From positions 62,001 to 126,000 of the forward strand of contig NZ_SRLA01000006.1 of NCBI RefSeq assembly GCF_004745825.1: a DNA stretch of 64,000 bases. Direction: 5' to 3'. This DNA is from Hymenobacter fodinae (GTDB lineage: Bacteria > Bacteroidota > Bacteroidia > Cytophagales > Hymenobacteraceae). The notes under the pieces were generated by a model that did not search any database, was not told the DNA's origin, and saw only the letters and a list, made by a program, of their open reading frames with translations. Shown here piece after piece: positions 44,293-53,372 of this stretch. The stretch's first letter is position 1. The number at the start of each line of letters is the position of its first letter. A program made the position numbers and the translations under genes.

Positions 44293-44931
44293 TTAATTAT
44301 TGCTGGTTTGCTCAACTCGAGTTTGGCGCCATCCTTGGCCTCGTTCTGCTAGTGTGTAGCGCACCGTGCGTTGGCCACCTGAAGGGCAGCAATTGGCATC
44401 GGCTGGCGCGTAAATAGGGAAGGTGCGCACTACTTCCTGGCCTAGCACTTGAAATGTGTCGTGCCCTTGGTAGCCCTGGCTGGCTGGGCCAGTTAGCTCG
44501 GGTAGCTCAGGCAACCGCCGCAACGTTTGGCCCTCAGGCAGGTAGCCATATAGTTGGCCGTATGAGCCACTCCCCGCGCTTTGCACAAAAACCAGCAGGC
44601 TAGATTGGCCACCGCCGGTCGGTAGTAGGGCCGTCTGCTGAACTTCCCCATCCAACGTGTCGCGGAGTGCCACTGGGGCCTGGTTGTTCTGCCGAACGCC
44701 TATGCTCATCATACGCATGCTACCCTCGCCGGTAGTCCGAACCATGTATTGAGTAGAACCCTGGGTCAGAGTCCGGCGGTAGCTAGTAACGGTATCAATA
44801 CCACCTGCCTCAGATGGCATGGCAGTAGGTGCGCCCGGGGTGGTTGTGGTTTCGCGCGTGGTGTCGCAACTGGAAAGCGAGAGGCCTAGGGCCGCAACCG
44901 ACAGGCCTAGTAAGGGTAAGAAAAACTTCAT
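44293..44931 (-). CDS. PliI-like lipoprotein, copy B
   Basis: A 212-residue lipoprotein (lipobox LSSC). It shares with copy A the order GxxxGYxGxDTFQVxGxxxVRTFPxYxP, then RTVRYTL; here SAGSGSYGQLYGYLPEG and GYQGHDTFQVLGQEVVRTFP are seen. Both copies are on the same strand with 245 AT-rich bases between, so each probably has its own promoter. A role as lysozyme inhibitor (PliI-like) is inferred from similarity in memory. Confidence 0.6.
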   Translation of the reverse strand: MKFFLPLLGLSVAALGLSLSSCDTTRETTTTPGAPTAMPSEAGGIDTVTSYRRTLTQGSTQYMVRTTGEGSMRMMSIGVRQNNQAPVALRDTLDGEVQQTALLPTGGGQSSLLVFVQSAGSGSYGQLYGYLPEGQTLRRLPELPELTGPASQGYQGHDTFQVLGQEVVRTFPIYAPADANCCPSGGQRTVRYTLAERGQGWRQTRVEQTSNN

Positions 44932-45108
44932 GTAGGGAGGAGAGAAAGAGTGCTTTCTATACGTAGGCCATAGGTAGGCTGTTGACCAATATCTTACGTT
45001 TTGCCCCTAAAATCACAACATTCTGCCCAACTACCTGAAGCTGGTGAGCGTACCAACTAAGGATGCTCGCAGTGGCGCTCAGGCTACAGGAGTGCGCCGG
45101 CTATAAAG

Positions 45109-45139
45109 AAGAAAGGCTGGTGTCAGCCAGCCTTTCTTT
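45109..45139 (-). terminator. Terminator of the DUF427 gene
   Basis: Perfect 12-bp stem (AAGAAAGGCTGG at 45109-45120 with CCAGCCTTTCTT at 45127-45138), six-base loop, just past the minus-strand stop at 45143. Confidence 0.85.
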
Positions 45140-45142
45140 GGG

Positions 45143-45424
45143 TTACTTCTCAACTTTTACGCCTTTCCAAAAAGCTACCCGCCCCTCAATCTGTTTGGCA
45201 GCTTCCTTGGTCTCAGGGTAATACCAAGCGGCATCTTTGTTCAGCTCACCGTTTACGCGCAGGGAGTAATAGCTGGCGCGGCCCTTCCAGGGGCAGGTGG
45301 TATGAGCAATGCTTTCCTCAAAAAACTCCCGCTTGATGGAGTCGGCCGGGAAATAGTGGTTGTTTTCTACCACTACGGTGTCGTTGCTTTCGGCCACAAC
45401 GGTATTGTTCCAAATAGCTTTCAT
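45143..45424 (-). CDS. DUF427 domain protein
   Basis: A 93-residue protein of the DUF427 family: MKAIWNNTVVAESNDTVVVE, YFPADSIKREFFEES, HTTCPWKGRASYYSLRV and AWYYPETKEAAKQI are all characteristic. DUF427 has an unknown function and a small beta-rich fold with conserved Cys-Pro-Trp-Lys-Gly. It stands alone. Confidence 0.93.
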   Translation of the reverse strand: MKAIWNNTVVAESNDTVVVENNHYFPADSIKREFFEESIAHTTCPWKGRASYYSLRVNGELNKDAAWYYPETKEAAKQIEGRVAFWKGVKVEK

Positions 45425-45576
45425 GGGGTGTGGTGGGGGTTATGAAGGGAAGGTAGTATCTTGAAAATGGGCTTCTAGGCCAGTAGCGCCACCCCGCAAA
45501 TACAATAGGGGCAAACCGGCACGCAAAACGAACATTGCTGCCCGTCCAGTTGTTCTAATTTCTCACTCCCCTTCAT

Positions 45577-46683
45577 ATGGCAGCAGGCTTTCGTTTCCGG
45601 GACTTCGTGCCCGAGGAGTCGTCCGATAAAGGTTTCGACTCCCTTTTCAAGATATTCATGCAGCTCATCACCATCACCAGCGGCGACGTGGGCGAGGCCC
45701 TTTCCTGGCTGAATGAGCTCGATAAACAATATGGCCTGACCGACGACAGCTACGGCATGGGTGACTTCATCGAGGACCTCAAGAAGAAAGGCTACATCGA
45801 TGAGGATCCGCAGGAGCAAGGCGCGTTCAACATCACGGCCAAAAGTGAGCAGACCATCCGAAAGAGCGCGCTGGAGGAAATCTTTGGTAAGCTAAAGAAG
45901 TCGGGGCAGGGCAACCACCGCACGCCCCACACCGGCCAGGGCGATGAGCAGAGCACCGACATGCGGGAATTCCGCTTCGGCGACTCGCTTGACCAGATTT
46001 CCATGACGGAGTCGATCCGCAACGCCCAGCTCAACCACGGCCTCGGCACCGGCGACTTCATGCTGACCGAGGGTGACCTGGAAGTGCGCGAGAACGAGCA
46101 TAAGTCGCAGACCAGTACTGTGCTGATGATTGACATCTCGCACTCCATGATTCTGTACGGCGAAGACCGCATCACGCCCGCCAAGAAAGTAGCTATGGCG
46201 CTGGCCGAGTTGGTAAAGCAGAAGTACCCCAAAGACTTCCTCGACGTTATTGTGTTCGGTAATGACGCCTGGCAGATTGAGGTGAAAGAGCTGCCGTACC
46301 TACAAGTAGGTCCCTACCACACCAACACGGTAGCTGGCCTAGAGCTGGCCCTGGATCTGCTGCGTAAGCGCAAGACGCCCAACAAGCAGATCTTCATGAT
46401 TACCGATGGCAAGCCCACCTGCTTGAAAGAGGGCAACGGCTATTATAAGAACGCCTTCGGCCTCGACCGGAAAGTGGTTAACAAAACCCTGAACTTGGCC
46501 GCCGCCGCGCGCCGGCTCAAGGTGCCCATTACCACCTTCATGATTGCATCCGACCCCTACCTGCAGCAGTTTGTGCAGGAGTTCACGGAGGTAAACCAGG
46601 GCAAGGCCTACTACAGCTCTCTTAAGGGGCTAGGCCACCTCATCTTCGAGGACTATAAGCGTAACCGCCGGAAGTCGGTGTAA
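45577..46683 (+). CDS. VWA-domain protein, partner of a MoxR-type ATPase
   Basis: A 368-residue protein with an N-terminal helical part, a hydrophilic middle (about 105-130) and a C-terminal von Willebrand A domain. The metal-binding MIDAS is DISHS (D186, S188, S190), with TDG later (MITDGKPT). The partner ATPase is encoded 209 bases downstream. Such VWA/MoxR pairs act in assembly or activation of protein complexes, related in architecture to magnesium chelatase. Its client is not visible in the window. Confidence 0.9.
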   Translation: MAAGFRFRDFVPEESSDKGFDSLFKIFMQLITITSGDVGEALSWLNELDKQYGLTDDSYGMGDFIEDLKKKGYIDEDPQEQGAFNITAKSEQTIRKSALEEIFGKLKKSGQGNHRTPHTGQGDEQSTDMREFRFGDSLDQISMTESIRNAQLNHGLGTGDFMLTEGDLEVRENEHKSQTSTVLMIDISHSMILYGEDRITPAKKVAMALAELVKQKYPKDFLDVIVFGNDAWQIEVKELPYLQVGPYHTNTVAGLELALDLLRKRKTPNKQIFMITDGKPTCLKEGNGYYKNAFGLDRKVVNKTLNLAAAARRLKVPITTFMIASDPYLQQFVQEFTEVNQGKAYYSSLKGLGHLIFEDYKRNRRKSV

Positions 46684-46892
46684 GTACTTCCGTCAGCTGG
46701 GTGAAAAGCCAGTCTGTCCGTGTAGAGCCTTTCTAGGCCACTACTGATGGGCTAACTTCTCATTATTTGGCTGACCGGTGGGATTCATTTCCACCATACC
46801 AAGCTGCGGTAGCGCAAAGGCAGCATGCCTGAACCTGCACGGCCCTTTACCAGTTAACTCAACCGGGGCTTAACTCCCCTCTCTACCTCCCG

Positions 46893-48419
46893 ATGAAACA
46901 AGAATCCATTCGTACGCTGGGCCAACTGCGGGCCAGCGGGTACCAGCCGCGGTCTGTGAAACAGGAGCTGCGCGACAATCTGATTGCCAAGCTGCGCAGC
47001 AAGGAAGATGTGTTTCCGGGCATCTATGGCTACGAAGAAACTGTAATTCCCGAGTTGCAGCGGGCCATTCTAGCCGGCCACCATATCAACCTGCTTGGCC
47101 TGCGGGGCCAGGCTAAAACCCGTATTGCCCGTCTGCTGATCGGCCTGCTTGATGAGTATGTACCAGTAGTAGAAGGCTCGGAGCTGAACGACGACCCGCT
47201 GCAGCCGCTGTCGGTGTTTGCGAAAAACCTGATTGCTGAGCGCGGCGACGATACGCCCGTTGCCTGGCTGCACCGCGACGACCGGTACACCGAAAAGCTG
47301 GCTACGCCCGACGTATCGGTAGCTGACCTTATTGGTGATGCCGACCCTATCAAAGCGGCTACCCTAAAGTTGCCGTATTCCGATGAGCGCGTAATTCATT
47401 TCGGCCTGATTCCGCGGGCCCACCGGGGTATTTTCGTCATCAACGAGCTGCCCGACTTGCAGGCCCGCATTCAGGTGTCGCTGTTCAACATTCTGCAGGA
47501 AGGCGACATCCAGATTCGGGGCTTCAAGGTGCGCCTGCCGCTGGATCTGCAATTTGTGTTCACGGCTAACCCCGAGGACTACACCAACCGTGGCTCCATC
47601 GTTACGCCCCTCAAAGACCGTATCGACGCCCAGATCATTACGCACTACCCGAAGTCAATTGAGATTGGCAAGCGCATCACCAAGCAGGAAGCCCGCATCA
47701 AAGAGGAGCAGAAAGGTCTAGTGACCACCAACGAGATTGTGCACGACTTGGTAGAGCAAGTGGCCATTGAGGCCCGCGGCTCGGAGTTCGTGGACGCCAA
47801 GAGTGGCGTTTCGGCCCGTCTGACCATTTCTGCCTACGAGCAGGTGGTAGCGGGAGCTGAGCGCCGAGCTCTCATCAACGGCGAAGCTAAGACCTATGTG
47901 CGCGTGGCTGACTTCGTTTCGGCGGTGCCCGCCATTACGGGTAAAGTGGAGCTGGTGTATGAAGGCGAGCAAGAGGGAGCCGGCATTGTGGCTGAGAAGC
48001 TGATGGGCAAAGCCATCCGGACACTCTTCCTGAACTACTTCCCCGACCCCGACAAAGCCAAAAAGCTAAAAAGCCGCCCCAGCCCGTACAAAACGGTGCA
48101 GGAGTGGTTCGGCAGCGGCCACACCGTGGACATTCTCCACGACGCCTCCGACAAGGACTATCACGCCGCCCTCGACCAAGTGCCCGGCCTCCGCGACATC
48201 GTGAAGGAGCTGCACCCCAACGAGGACGCGGAAACTACCTACTTCCTGATGGAATTCCTGCTGCACGGCCTCTCCGAATATAGCTTGATTTCCCGGAACC
48301 GCCTTACCGCCGGTGCTCAGTTCAAGGACTTGCTGTCATCTATGTTCACCATGCCCAGCTTCGGTGACGATGACGATGAGGACGAAGACGAGAAGCCCCA
48401 GCGCGGCCGTCGCCGGTAG
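46893..48419 (+). CDS. MoxR-type AAA+ ATPase (magnesium-chelatase-like)
   Basis: A 508-residue ATPase. Walker A is GLRGQAKT (about 69-76), Walker B is IFVINELPDL (about 180-189, NE in place of DE as often in this group), and FVFTANPEDYTNRGSIVTPL is the sensor region. The C-terminus has an acidic Asp/Glu run followed by KPQRGRRR. With the VWA protein upstream it forms a chaperone-like pair. No chlorophyll or cobalamin genes are near, so chelatase activity is not implied. Confidence 0.9.
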   Translation: MKQESIRTLGQLRASGYQPRSVKQELRDNLIAKLRSKEDVFPGIYGYEETVIPELQRAILAGHHINLLGLRGQAKTRIARLLIGLLDEYVPVVEGSELNDDPLQPLSVFAKNLIAERGDDTPVAWLHRDDRYTEKLATPDVSVADLIGDADPIKAATLKLPYSDERVIHFGLIPRAHRGIFVINELPDLQARIQVSLFNILQEGDIQIRGFKVRLPLDLQFVFTANPEDYTNRGSIVTPLKDRIDAQIITHYPKSIEIGKRITKQEARIKEEQKGLVTTNEIVHDLVEQVAIEARGSEFVDAKSGVSARLTISAYEQVVAGAERRALINGEAKTYVRVADFVSAVPAITGKVELVYEGEQEGAGIVAEKLMGKAIRTLFLNYFPDPDKAKKLKSRPSPYKTVQEWFGSGHTVDILHDASDKDYHAALDQVPGLRDIVKELHPNEDAETTYFLMEFLLHGLSEYSLISRNRLTAGAQFKDLLSSMFTMPSFGDDDDEDEDEKPQRGRRR

Positions 48420-48460
48420 TAGCATCCCCTTGTCATTCCTCACTCTGTAGGAATTACATC

Positions 48461-48498
48461 AAAAAGCCCCGCGTACCACTTGGTGCGCGGGGCTTTTT
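48461..48498. terminator. Bidirectional terminator
   Basis: 18-bp stem with one mismatch (48461-48478 with 48481-48498), very short loop, A and T runs outside, between the MoxR gene and the convergent cyclophilin gene. Confidence 0.88.
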
Positions 48499-48515
48499 CG
48501 GTTTATTCGACTGGC

Positions 48516-48977
48516 CTAGGCCTGCTCGTTTACCACGATTTTCTCGATGGTATCGTTCTGCTTGATCTGGTCGATGATATCCAAGCCTTCTACCACTTTA
48601 CCGAACACGGTGTGGTTGCGGTCGAGGTGGGCGGTGTTCTGACGGTCGTGCACGATAAAGAACTGGCTGCCGCCGGTGTTACGGCCAGCGTGGGCCATGC
48701 TCAGGGCGCCGCGCTCGTGGTACTGGTGGTCGCCGGTCAGCTCGCAGTCGATTTTATAGCCGGGGCCGCCGGTGCCGGGCATGCCTTTCGCGCCCTCGCG
48801 GGTGTTGGGGCAGCCGCCCTGAATCACGAAGTTGGGGATAACGCGGTGAAACTTCAGACCGTCGTAGAAGCCTTTTTTGGCCAGGTCGGTGAAGTTTTTC
48901 ACGGTGTTCGGAGCGTCCTGCTCATAGAACTCTACTTTCATTACACCTTTATTGGTGTGGATTTCGGCAGTTTTCAT
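48516..48977 (-). CDS. Cyclophilin-type peptidyl-prolyl isomerase
   Basis: A 153-residue cyclophilin that catalyses proline isomerisation. KFHRVIPNFVIQGG and SQFFIVHDRQNTAHLDRNHT hold the active-site Arg, Phe, Gln and His of the family. No signal peptide, so cytosolic. The ATG at 48977 (MKTAEIHTNKGVM) is the family start; the frame further upstream is not conserved. A perfect -7 element lies 65 bases before it. The TAG stop lies inside CTAGGCC. Confidence 0.95.
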   Translation of the reverse strand: MKTAEIHTNKGVMKVEFYEQDAPNTVKNFTDLAKKGFYDGLKFHRVIPNFVIQGGCPNTREGAKGMPGTGGPGYKIDCELTGDHQYHERGALSMAHAGRNTGGSQFFIVHDRQNTAHLDRNHTVFGKVVEGLDIIDQIKQNDTIEKIVVNEQA

Positions 48978-49042
48978 GTGGGGTTGAAATGTTGGGTGAT
49001 GAGCGTATACGCAAGCACCAGCAAGGCGGTGCAAGAAGGGCG

Positions 49043-49050
49043 CAAATGTA
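49043..49050 (-). promoter_or_regulatory. -7 promoter element TACATTTG
   Basis: Perfect TAnnTTTG on the minus strand, followed by CGCCC, 65 bases before the cyclophilin ATG. Confidence 0.6.
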
Positions 49051-49169
49051 GACAATTTAGGCGCGGTCAAACATCCAAGGTACAGGCGAGTTTCGTAAGC
49101 ATATCCTGAAGCGGTGCTTCCGGAAATAGAACTATTTTTCTCCCTCACCAACCCCTGTTCTACCTTCTT

Positions 49170-49805
49170 ATGAAGAAGACTCTGCGTATCACCACGCTAG
49201 CCTTGCTCTCGGCTGGTACTGTTTCCTTCGGCCTTATCAGCTGCGGCGAAAACAAGTCAGCTGAAGAAACCACAACCACCACACAAGCCAACACCGAAAC
49301 CACCGTCGACTCAACGGCCATGCTCTCTGACTCCGCCCGGATGGGTAAGAAAGAAGGCGTCATGGTGGATGGGGTGGCCATGACCCCCGACCGTACCATT
49401 GTGCAAAATGCGGTGCAGGCCAAGAGCGTAACTACCCTGGTGAAAGCCGTACAGGCTGCCGGCCTCGATGGTACTCTCAGCGGCACAGGTCCTTATACAG
49501 TTTTCGCGCCTACCAATGCCGCCTTCGACAAGCTACCCAAAGGTGCCTTGGCTGGCCTGATGAAGCCCGAGAGCAAGGAGAAGCTCAAAGGCGTACTCAC
49601 CTACCACGTCATTGCCGGCCGTTTGCTGGCCCAGGATCTGAAAGATGGTCAGGAACTGACGACGGTGAATGGGGAGAAAATCAAGGTGTCGGTGAAAGAT
49701 GGTAAAGTGATGATCAACAATGCCAATGTGGAAACTCCCGACGTGATTTCCAGCAACGGCGTGACCCACATAATCGACAACGTTTTGCTGCCGACAGGCG
49801 AGTAG
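49170..49805 (+). CDS. Fasciclin-domain lipoprotein
   Basis: A 211-residue lipoprotein (lipobox LISCG). A Thr/Glu-rich linker (about 28-65) precedes one fasciclin domain: TLVKAVQAAGLDGTLSGTGP, then YTVFAPTNAAFDKLP, LTYHVIAGRLLA and GVTHIIDNVLLP. FAS1 domains mediate adhesion in many organisms; in Bacteroidota they are common surface proteins. It is monocistronic with a terminator. Confidence 0.93.
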   Translation: MKKTLRITTLALLSAGTVSFGLISCGENKSAEETTTTTQANTETTVDSTAMLSDSARMGKKEGVMVDGVAMTPDRTIVQNAVQAKSVTTLVKAVQAAGLDGTLSGTGPYTVFAPTNAAFDKLPKGALAGLMKPESKEKLKGVLTYHVIAGRLLAQDLKDGQELTTVNGEKIKVSVKDGKVMINNANVETPDVISSNGVTHIIDNVLLPTGE

Positions 49806-49836
49806 CACCCCTAAGATTTCCTGATTGGTTAGAAAG

Positions 49837-49863
49837 GCCCGACTGCTTCAGTCGGGCTTTTTT
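49837..49863 (+). terminator. Terminator of the fasciclin gene
   Basis: Perfect 9-bp stem GCCCGACTG/CAGTCGGGC, 3-base loop CTT, then a T run. Confidence 0.88.
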
Positions 49864-49885
49864 GTTGGTGTGCGTCAGTCTGCTA

Positions 49886-50017
49886 ACCACCGTTGTCAGT
49901 AGACAACGGTGGTATTTATTTCAGCCCGTCATGTCGTGCTTATCGAGACAGTGCGCGTGCTGACGTAGTAGTAACCCAACGATTCAATCGACATGTCTCG
50001 ACAAGCTCGACATGACG
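49886..50017. repeat. REP-like palindromic element
   Basis: Two palindromes in tandem: a perfect 12-bp hairpin (ACCACCGTTGTC-AGTA-GACAACGGTGGT) starting near 49886, and a larger inverted repeat with 24-base arms 49927-49950 and 49994-50017 that differ at two positions. The arms (CGTCATGTCG.GCTT.TCGAGACA) resemble the 'CGTCATGCTGAGCTTGTCGAAGCA' dispersed palindromes I recall from Hymenobacter genomes. It lies between convergent genes. Confidence 0.6.
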
Positions 50018-50058
50018 AGTTAGAAAACTATGCGTGCAACAAAGGCAAGCCTACTGGC

Positions 50059-50943
50059 CTAGAGGCCGGCGTTTTCGGCGGCGCGCTCGGCAAAACCGGC
50101 CCAGTCTACCTGCTCGTTCTTGGCAACTGTGGTAGAGAGGTTGTCGTGGATGATGTTCGCAAAGGGCATGGGCGCAGTCTGGGCGCGCGACTCATCCAAC
50201 ACCAGCCGCAGGTCCTTGCGGATAATAGCGGGTGGGGCGCCTACCGGCTGGTAGTGCCGCTCGGCTACCAGCTTGCCGTAGCTCTTGTAGATGGGCGTGT
50301 TGAAGATGGTGCTCGTGAAGAATTCATACACCTGCTGGCGGTCTAGGCCACTCTTTTGCGCCAACGTAAAGGCCTCGGCCATAGCCTCGATGGCGGCGCC
50401 CAGCATGAAGTTGCCGCAGAGCTTTACCACGCTGGCCGCGCCGGGGTCGTCGCCAAAATCGTGCACGCCCTGGCCTAGCGCCTCCAGCAAGGGACGCACC
50501 TTTTCGCGGACTGGCGCATCGGCACCAGCGGAGGCCAACCACAGCTTACCGGCTGCTGCCACATCGGGCTTCCCAAACACGGGCGTAGCAATGAGGTGGC
50601 TGCCGTGGGCAGTGTGCTCTTCGGCCAAGCGGCGGTTGGTGCCCGGCGCCACCGTACTGCAAGAGGCGTGAATAGCCCCAACTTTCATAGCGGGCAAGAT
50701 GCCATCGGGACCCAAGCAAATTTCTTGGAGGGCCGCATCATCGGTTACCATGGTAAACACGAAATCGGCATCCTGCACGGCCTCGGCGGGCGTAGCGGCT
50801 ACTTTGGCGCCTTGAGCCTTTAGCTCATCGGCTTTGCTGGCGGTGCGGTTGTAAACGGTGAGCTGATGACCGGCCTTCAGCAGGTTGTTGGCCATAGCCA
50901 GTCCCATGCTTCCTAAGCCCAAAAAGGCAACGGTATGCGACAT
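50059..50943 (-). CDS. NAD(P)-dependent beta-hydroxyacid dehydrogenase (3-hydroxyisobutyrate dehydrogenase family)
   Basis: A 294-residue oxidoreductase. The N-terminal Rossmann motif is FLGLGSMGLAMANNLLKAGH, the substrate-binding stretch is IHASCSTVAPGTNRRLAEEH, and the catalytic lysine lies in VVKLCGNFM. It resembles GLYR1/succinic-semialdehyde-reductase types as well, so the substrate is open. The ATG at 50943 is clear from homology; the frame upstream of it is not conserved. The TAG stop lies inside CTAGGCC. Confidence 0.93.
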   Translation of the reverse strand: MSHTVAFLGLGSMGLAMANNLLKAGHQLTVYNRTASKADELKAQGAKVAATPAEAVQDADFVFTMVTDDAALQEICLGPDGILPAMKVGAIHASCSTVAPGTNRRLAEEHTAHGSHLIATPVFGKPDVAAAGKLWLASAGADAPVREKVRPLLEALGQGVHDFGDDPGAASVVKLCGNFMLGAAIEAMAEAFTLAQKSGLDRQQVYEFFTSTIFNTPIYKSYGKLVAERHYQPVGAPPAIIRKDLRLVLDESRAQTAPMPFANIIHDNLSTTVAKNEQVDWAGFAERAAENAGL

Positions 50944-51069
50944 ACTATAAATTAGTGAGATGGTAAAGTTGTCGTTCGACTGGCCTAGAAAGCGCCAGCA
51001 GCGTGTATTGTTACGGGTAGGCCCGCTAAACGTCAACCTCACCGCTTCACTATTTCACAAATTCACCTT

Positions 51070-51996
51070 CTAATGGCGATTATCGTCGCCTTCCAGCATG
51101 CTCACGTAGCTGTCGTAGCGGGGGAGGGCAATTTTACCTTTGTCGACGGCTTCGCGCACGGCGCAGCCCGGCTCGTGCAGGTGCTGGCAGTTGTGGTAGC
51201 GACATTGGTTGAGCAGGGCCCGCATTTCGGGAAAGTAGCCAGCCAGCTCACCCTTCTTCACGTCGACTAGGCCTAGCTCTTTAATACCCGGCGTGTCGAT
51301 GAGGTAGGTGCCGGGCCTCACTTCCAGCATCTCGGCGAAGGTAGTTGTGTGCACACCCTTGTCGGAGAACTGGCTGATTTCAGCGGTTTTTAGGTCGAGG
51401 TCGGGTACCAGCGCATTGATAAGGGTGCTTTTTCCTACGCCTGAATGGCCCGAAAGTAGGCTGACCTTATTATCCAGTAGGGCATCAATATCGCTTACGC
51501 CTTCACCGGTATGCGCGGAGCTGCGCAGGCTGGGGTAGCCCACGCGCTTATACATCTTGGCTATTTGCTCTTGGTAGTCAAGCAAGTCCTCATCGTAGAT
51601 ATCCGCCTTATTGAAGATGAGTGTAACCGGAATGTGGTAGGCCTCGGCCGTCACCAAAAACCGGTCGATGAAGCCGAACGACGTGGCCGGGGAGGCCAAC
51701 GTAACTACCAGTAGGGCCTGATCGAGGTTGGCGGCTACAATGTGGGCGTGCTCACTCTTGTGCACCGAGCGGCGGATGATGTAGTTGCGACGCGGCTCAA
51801 TGTGGTGAATTACGCCGGCACCTTCCGTTTGGTCCTCCACGGTAAAGTCTACCTGGTCGCCCACGGCCAGCGGGTTGCTAACCTTCAGGCCTTTAATCTT
51901 GAACTTGCCGCGCAAGCGGCAGCGGTGCAGCTGCCCCGTAGCAATTTCGCGAACCAAGTACCACGAGCCCGTGGATTTGACAACAATACCCGTCAT
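51070..51996 (-). CDS. rsgA: Ribosome small-subunit-dependent GTPase A
   Basis: A 308-residue circularly permuted GTPase for 30S maturation. An OB fold comes first (VGDQVDFTV), then the permuted G motifs NKAD (G4), GHSGVGKSTLINAL (G1) and DTPGIKELG (G3), with SDKGVHTTT as switch I. The zinc-binding C-terminus is CRYHNCQHLHEPGC. No operon partner is evident. Confidence 0.97.
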   Translation of the reverse strand: MTGIVVKSTGSWYLVREIATGQLHRCRLRGKFKIKGLKVSNPLAVGDQVDFTVEDQTEGAGVIHHIEPRRNYIIRRSVHKSEHAHIVAANLDQALLVVTLASPATSFGFIDRFLVTAEAYHIPVTLIFNKADIYDEDLLDYQEQIAKMYKRVGYPSLRSSAHTGEGVSDIDALLDNKVSLLSGHSGVGKSTLINALVPDLDLKTAEISQFSDKGVHTTTFAEMLEVRPGTYLIDTPGIKELGLVDVKKGELAGYFPEMRALLNQCRYHNCQHLHEPGCAVREAVDKGKIALPRYDSYVSMLEGDDNRH

Positions 51997-52116
51997 AGGG
52001 GAAATAGTGAAAGGTGAAGTTGTGATTGGTAACGTGGTGTGGGCTTGAGATACGGTGCAGGTTCTACTGGCTTAGTCAGCGCCTGTAATTCCGCCGGAGA
52101 GATAAATGACCCAGTT

Positions 52117-53370
52117 TTATTGGTTTACCACATTGCCTTTCAGCCAACGCATAATACGGTCTGTAGCGCCGCTGCTTTGGTGCACGTACTCGAGGCTATC
52201 ATCTAGCACTCGCAGCCTTGCCGACTCATCGTGGTAGAGATACGCAAAGCTGCGGAGCAGGTCTGATGGCTGCTGCACGGGGAAGGCACAGTTCAATGCT
52301 ACCAAATCCTGAGCTTCCTGAAATTTACCATACGTGGGACCAAAAAACAGGGGCAGACCAAAAGCCGCCGCTTCCAGGGTGTTGTGCAAGCCCTTCCCAA
52401 ATGCCCCTCCAATATAGGCGTACTGACCAAAGCGGTAGAGCTGGCTCAGCAGCCCCACGTTGTCCATGAGCAACACCCGCGACTGGCCTACAGTGGCCGC
52501 ATCGGCCTGCGAGTACCGCACTACCTGCCCTGGCAGGGCCTGCTCTACCAACCGCAGATTGGTTTCGCTGATTTCGTGCGGGGCTACAATAAACCGAAGC
52601 TGCTGCTGGTACTGCTGAAGTAGCGGCGAAAGAACCGGCAGGTCTTCGGGCCAGCTACTGCCAATGATAAACACTGGGGCCCGGTCCTGCACAAACGCTT
52701 CCACTATCGGCAGAGGGCGGGGCGGGGCCGCCGCCGTGCGCACTACCGTATCGAAGCGAGTATCGCCGGCCTTGCTGGCTTGAGTAAGGCCAACTTGTTG
52801 GAGCAAGCGCACCGATTCGTCATTCTGGGTGAAAATATGCGTGAACCGTCCTAGAATACGCTTGAAGAAGCCTCCCCAGGGCCGAAAGAAATTCTGCTCA
52901 GGCCGGAAAATGGCCGACACGCTGATGGTCGGAATCTGGCGGTTGTGCAGCTCCGTGAGGTAGTAGTACCAGAACTCGTATTTCACGAATACAGCTAGCC
53001 GAGGCCGTACGGCATCCAGGAAAGCACGCGCATTGGCGGCCGTATCGAGGGGAAGGTAAAACACGTAGGCGGCACCGGGCCAGTTTTGGCGTACCTCGTA
53101 GCCCGAGGGCGAGAAGAAGGTCAGAACAATCTTGTGCTGCGGGAATTGGGCGGCGTAGGCCTCCATCAGCGGGCGACCCTGCTCAAACTCGCCCAACGAA
53201 GCGCAGTGAAACCAGGCCAGGGGAGCGGTTTCCTGGCGTAGAGCATTCTGAATGCGGGGTAACAGGCCTTGCCTCCCCTCAACCCAACGTGCCGCTTTGG
53301 GTACGAAGGAAGCCACCAACTGCAGTAGCAGGGCATAAAGGCGCAAACCGAGAGAATATAGAAAAAGCAA
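52117..53370 (-). CDS. waaA: 3-deoxy-D-manno-octulosonic acid (Kdo) transferase
   Basis: A 417-residue GT30 enzyme that adds Kdo to lipid A. It has an N-terminal membrane helix (LYSLGLRLYALLLQLVASF), the acceptor motif HCASLGEFEQGRPL, FVKYEFWYYYL and the donor-binding end AYIGGAFGKGLHNTLEAAAFG. The start is a TTG at 53370, with a GNAT gene stop 2 bases upstream, so both are in one operon. Presence of waaA shows an LPS outer membrane. Confidence 0.95.
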   Translation of the reverse strand: MLFLYSLGLRLYALLLQLVASFVPKAARWVEGRQGLLPRIQNALRQETAPLAWFHCASLGEFEQGRPLMEAYAAQFPQHKIVLTFFSPSGYEVRQNWPGAAYVFYLPLDTAANARAFLDAVRPRLAVFVKYEFWYYYLTELHNRQIPTISVSAIFRPEQNFFRPWGGFFKRILGRFTHIFTQNDESVRLLQQVGLTQASKAGDTRFDTVVRTAAAPPRPLPIVEAFVQDRAPVFIIGSSWPEDLPVLSPLLQQYQQQLRFIVAPHEISETNLRLVEQALPGQVVRYSQADAATVGQSRVLLMDNVGLLSQLYRFGQYAYIGGAFGKGLHNTLEAAAFGLPLFFGPTYGKFQEAQDLVALNCAFPVQQPSDLLRSFAYLYHDESARLRVLDDSLEYVHQSSGATDRIMRWLKGNVVNQ

Positions 53371-53372
53371 TG

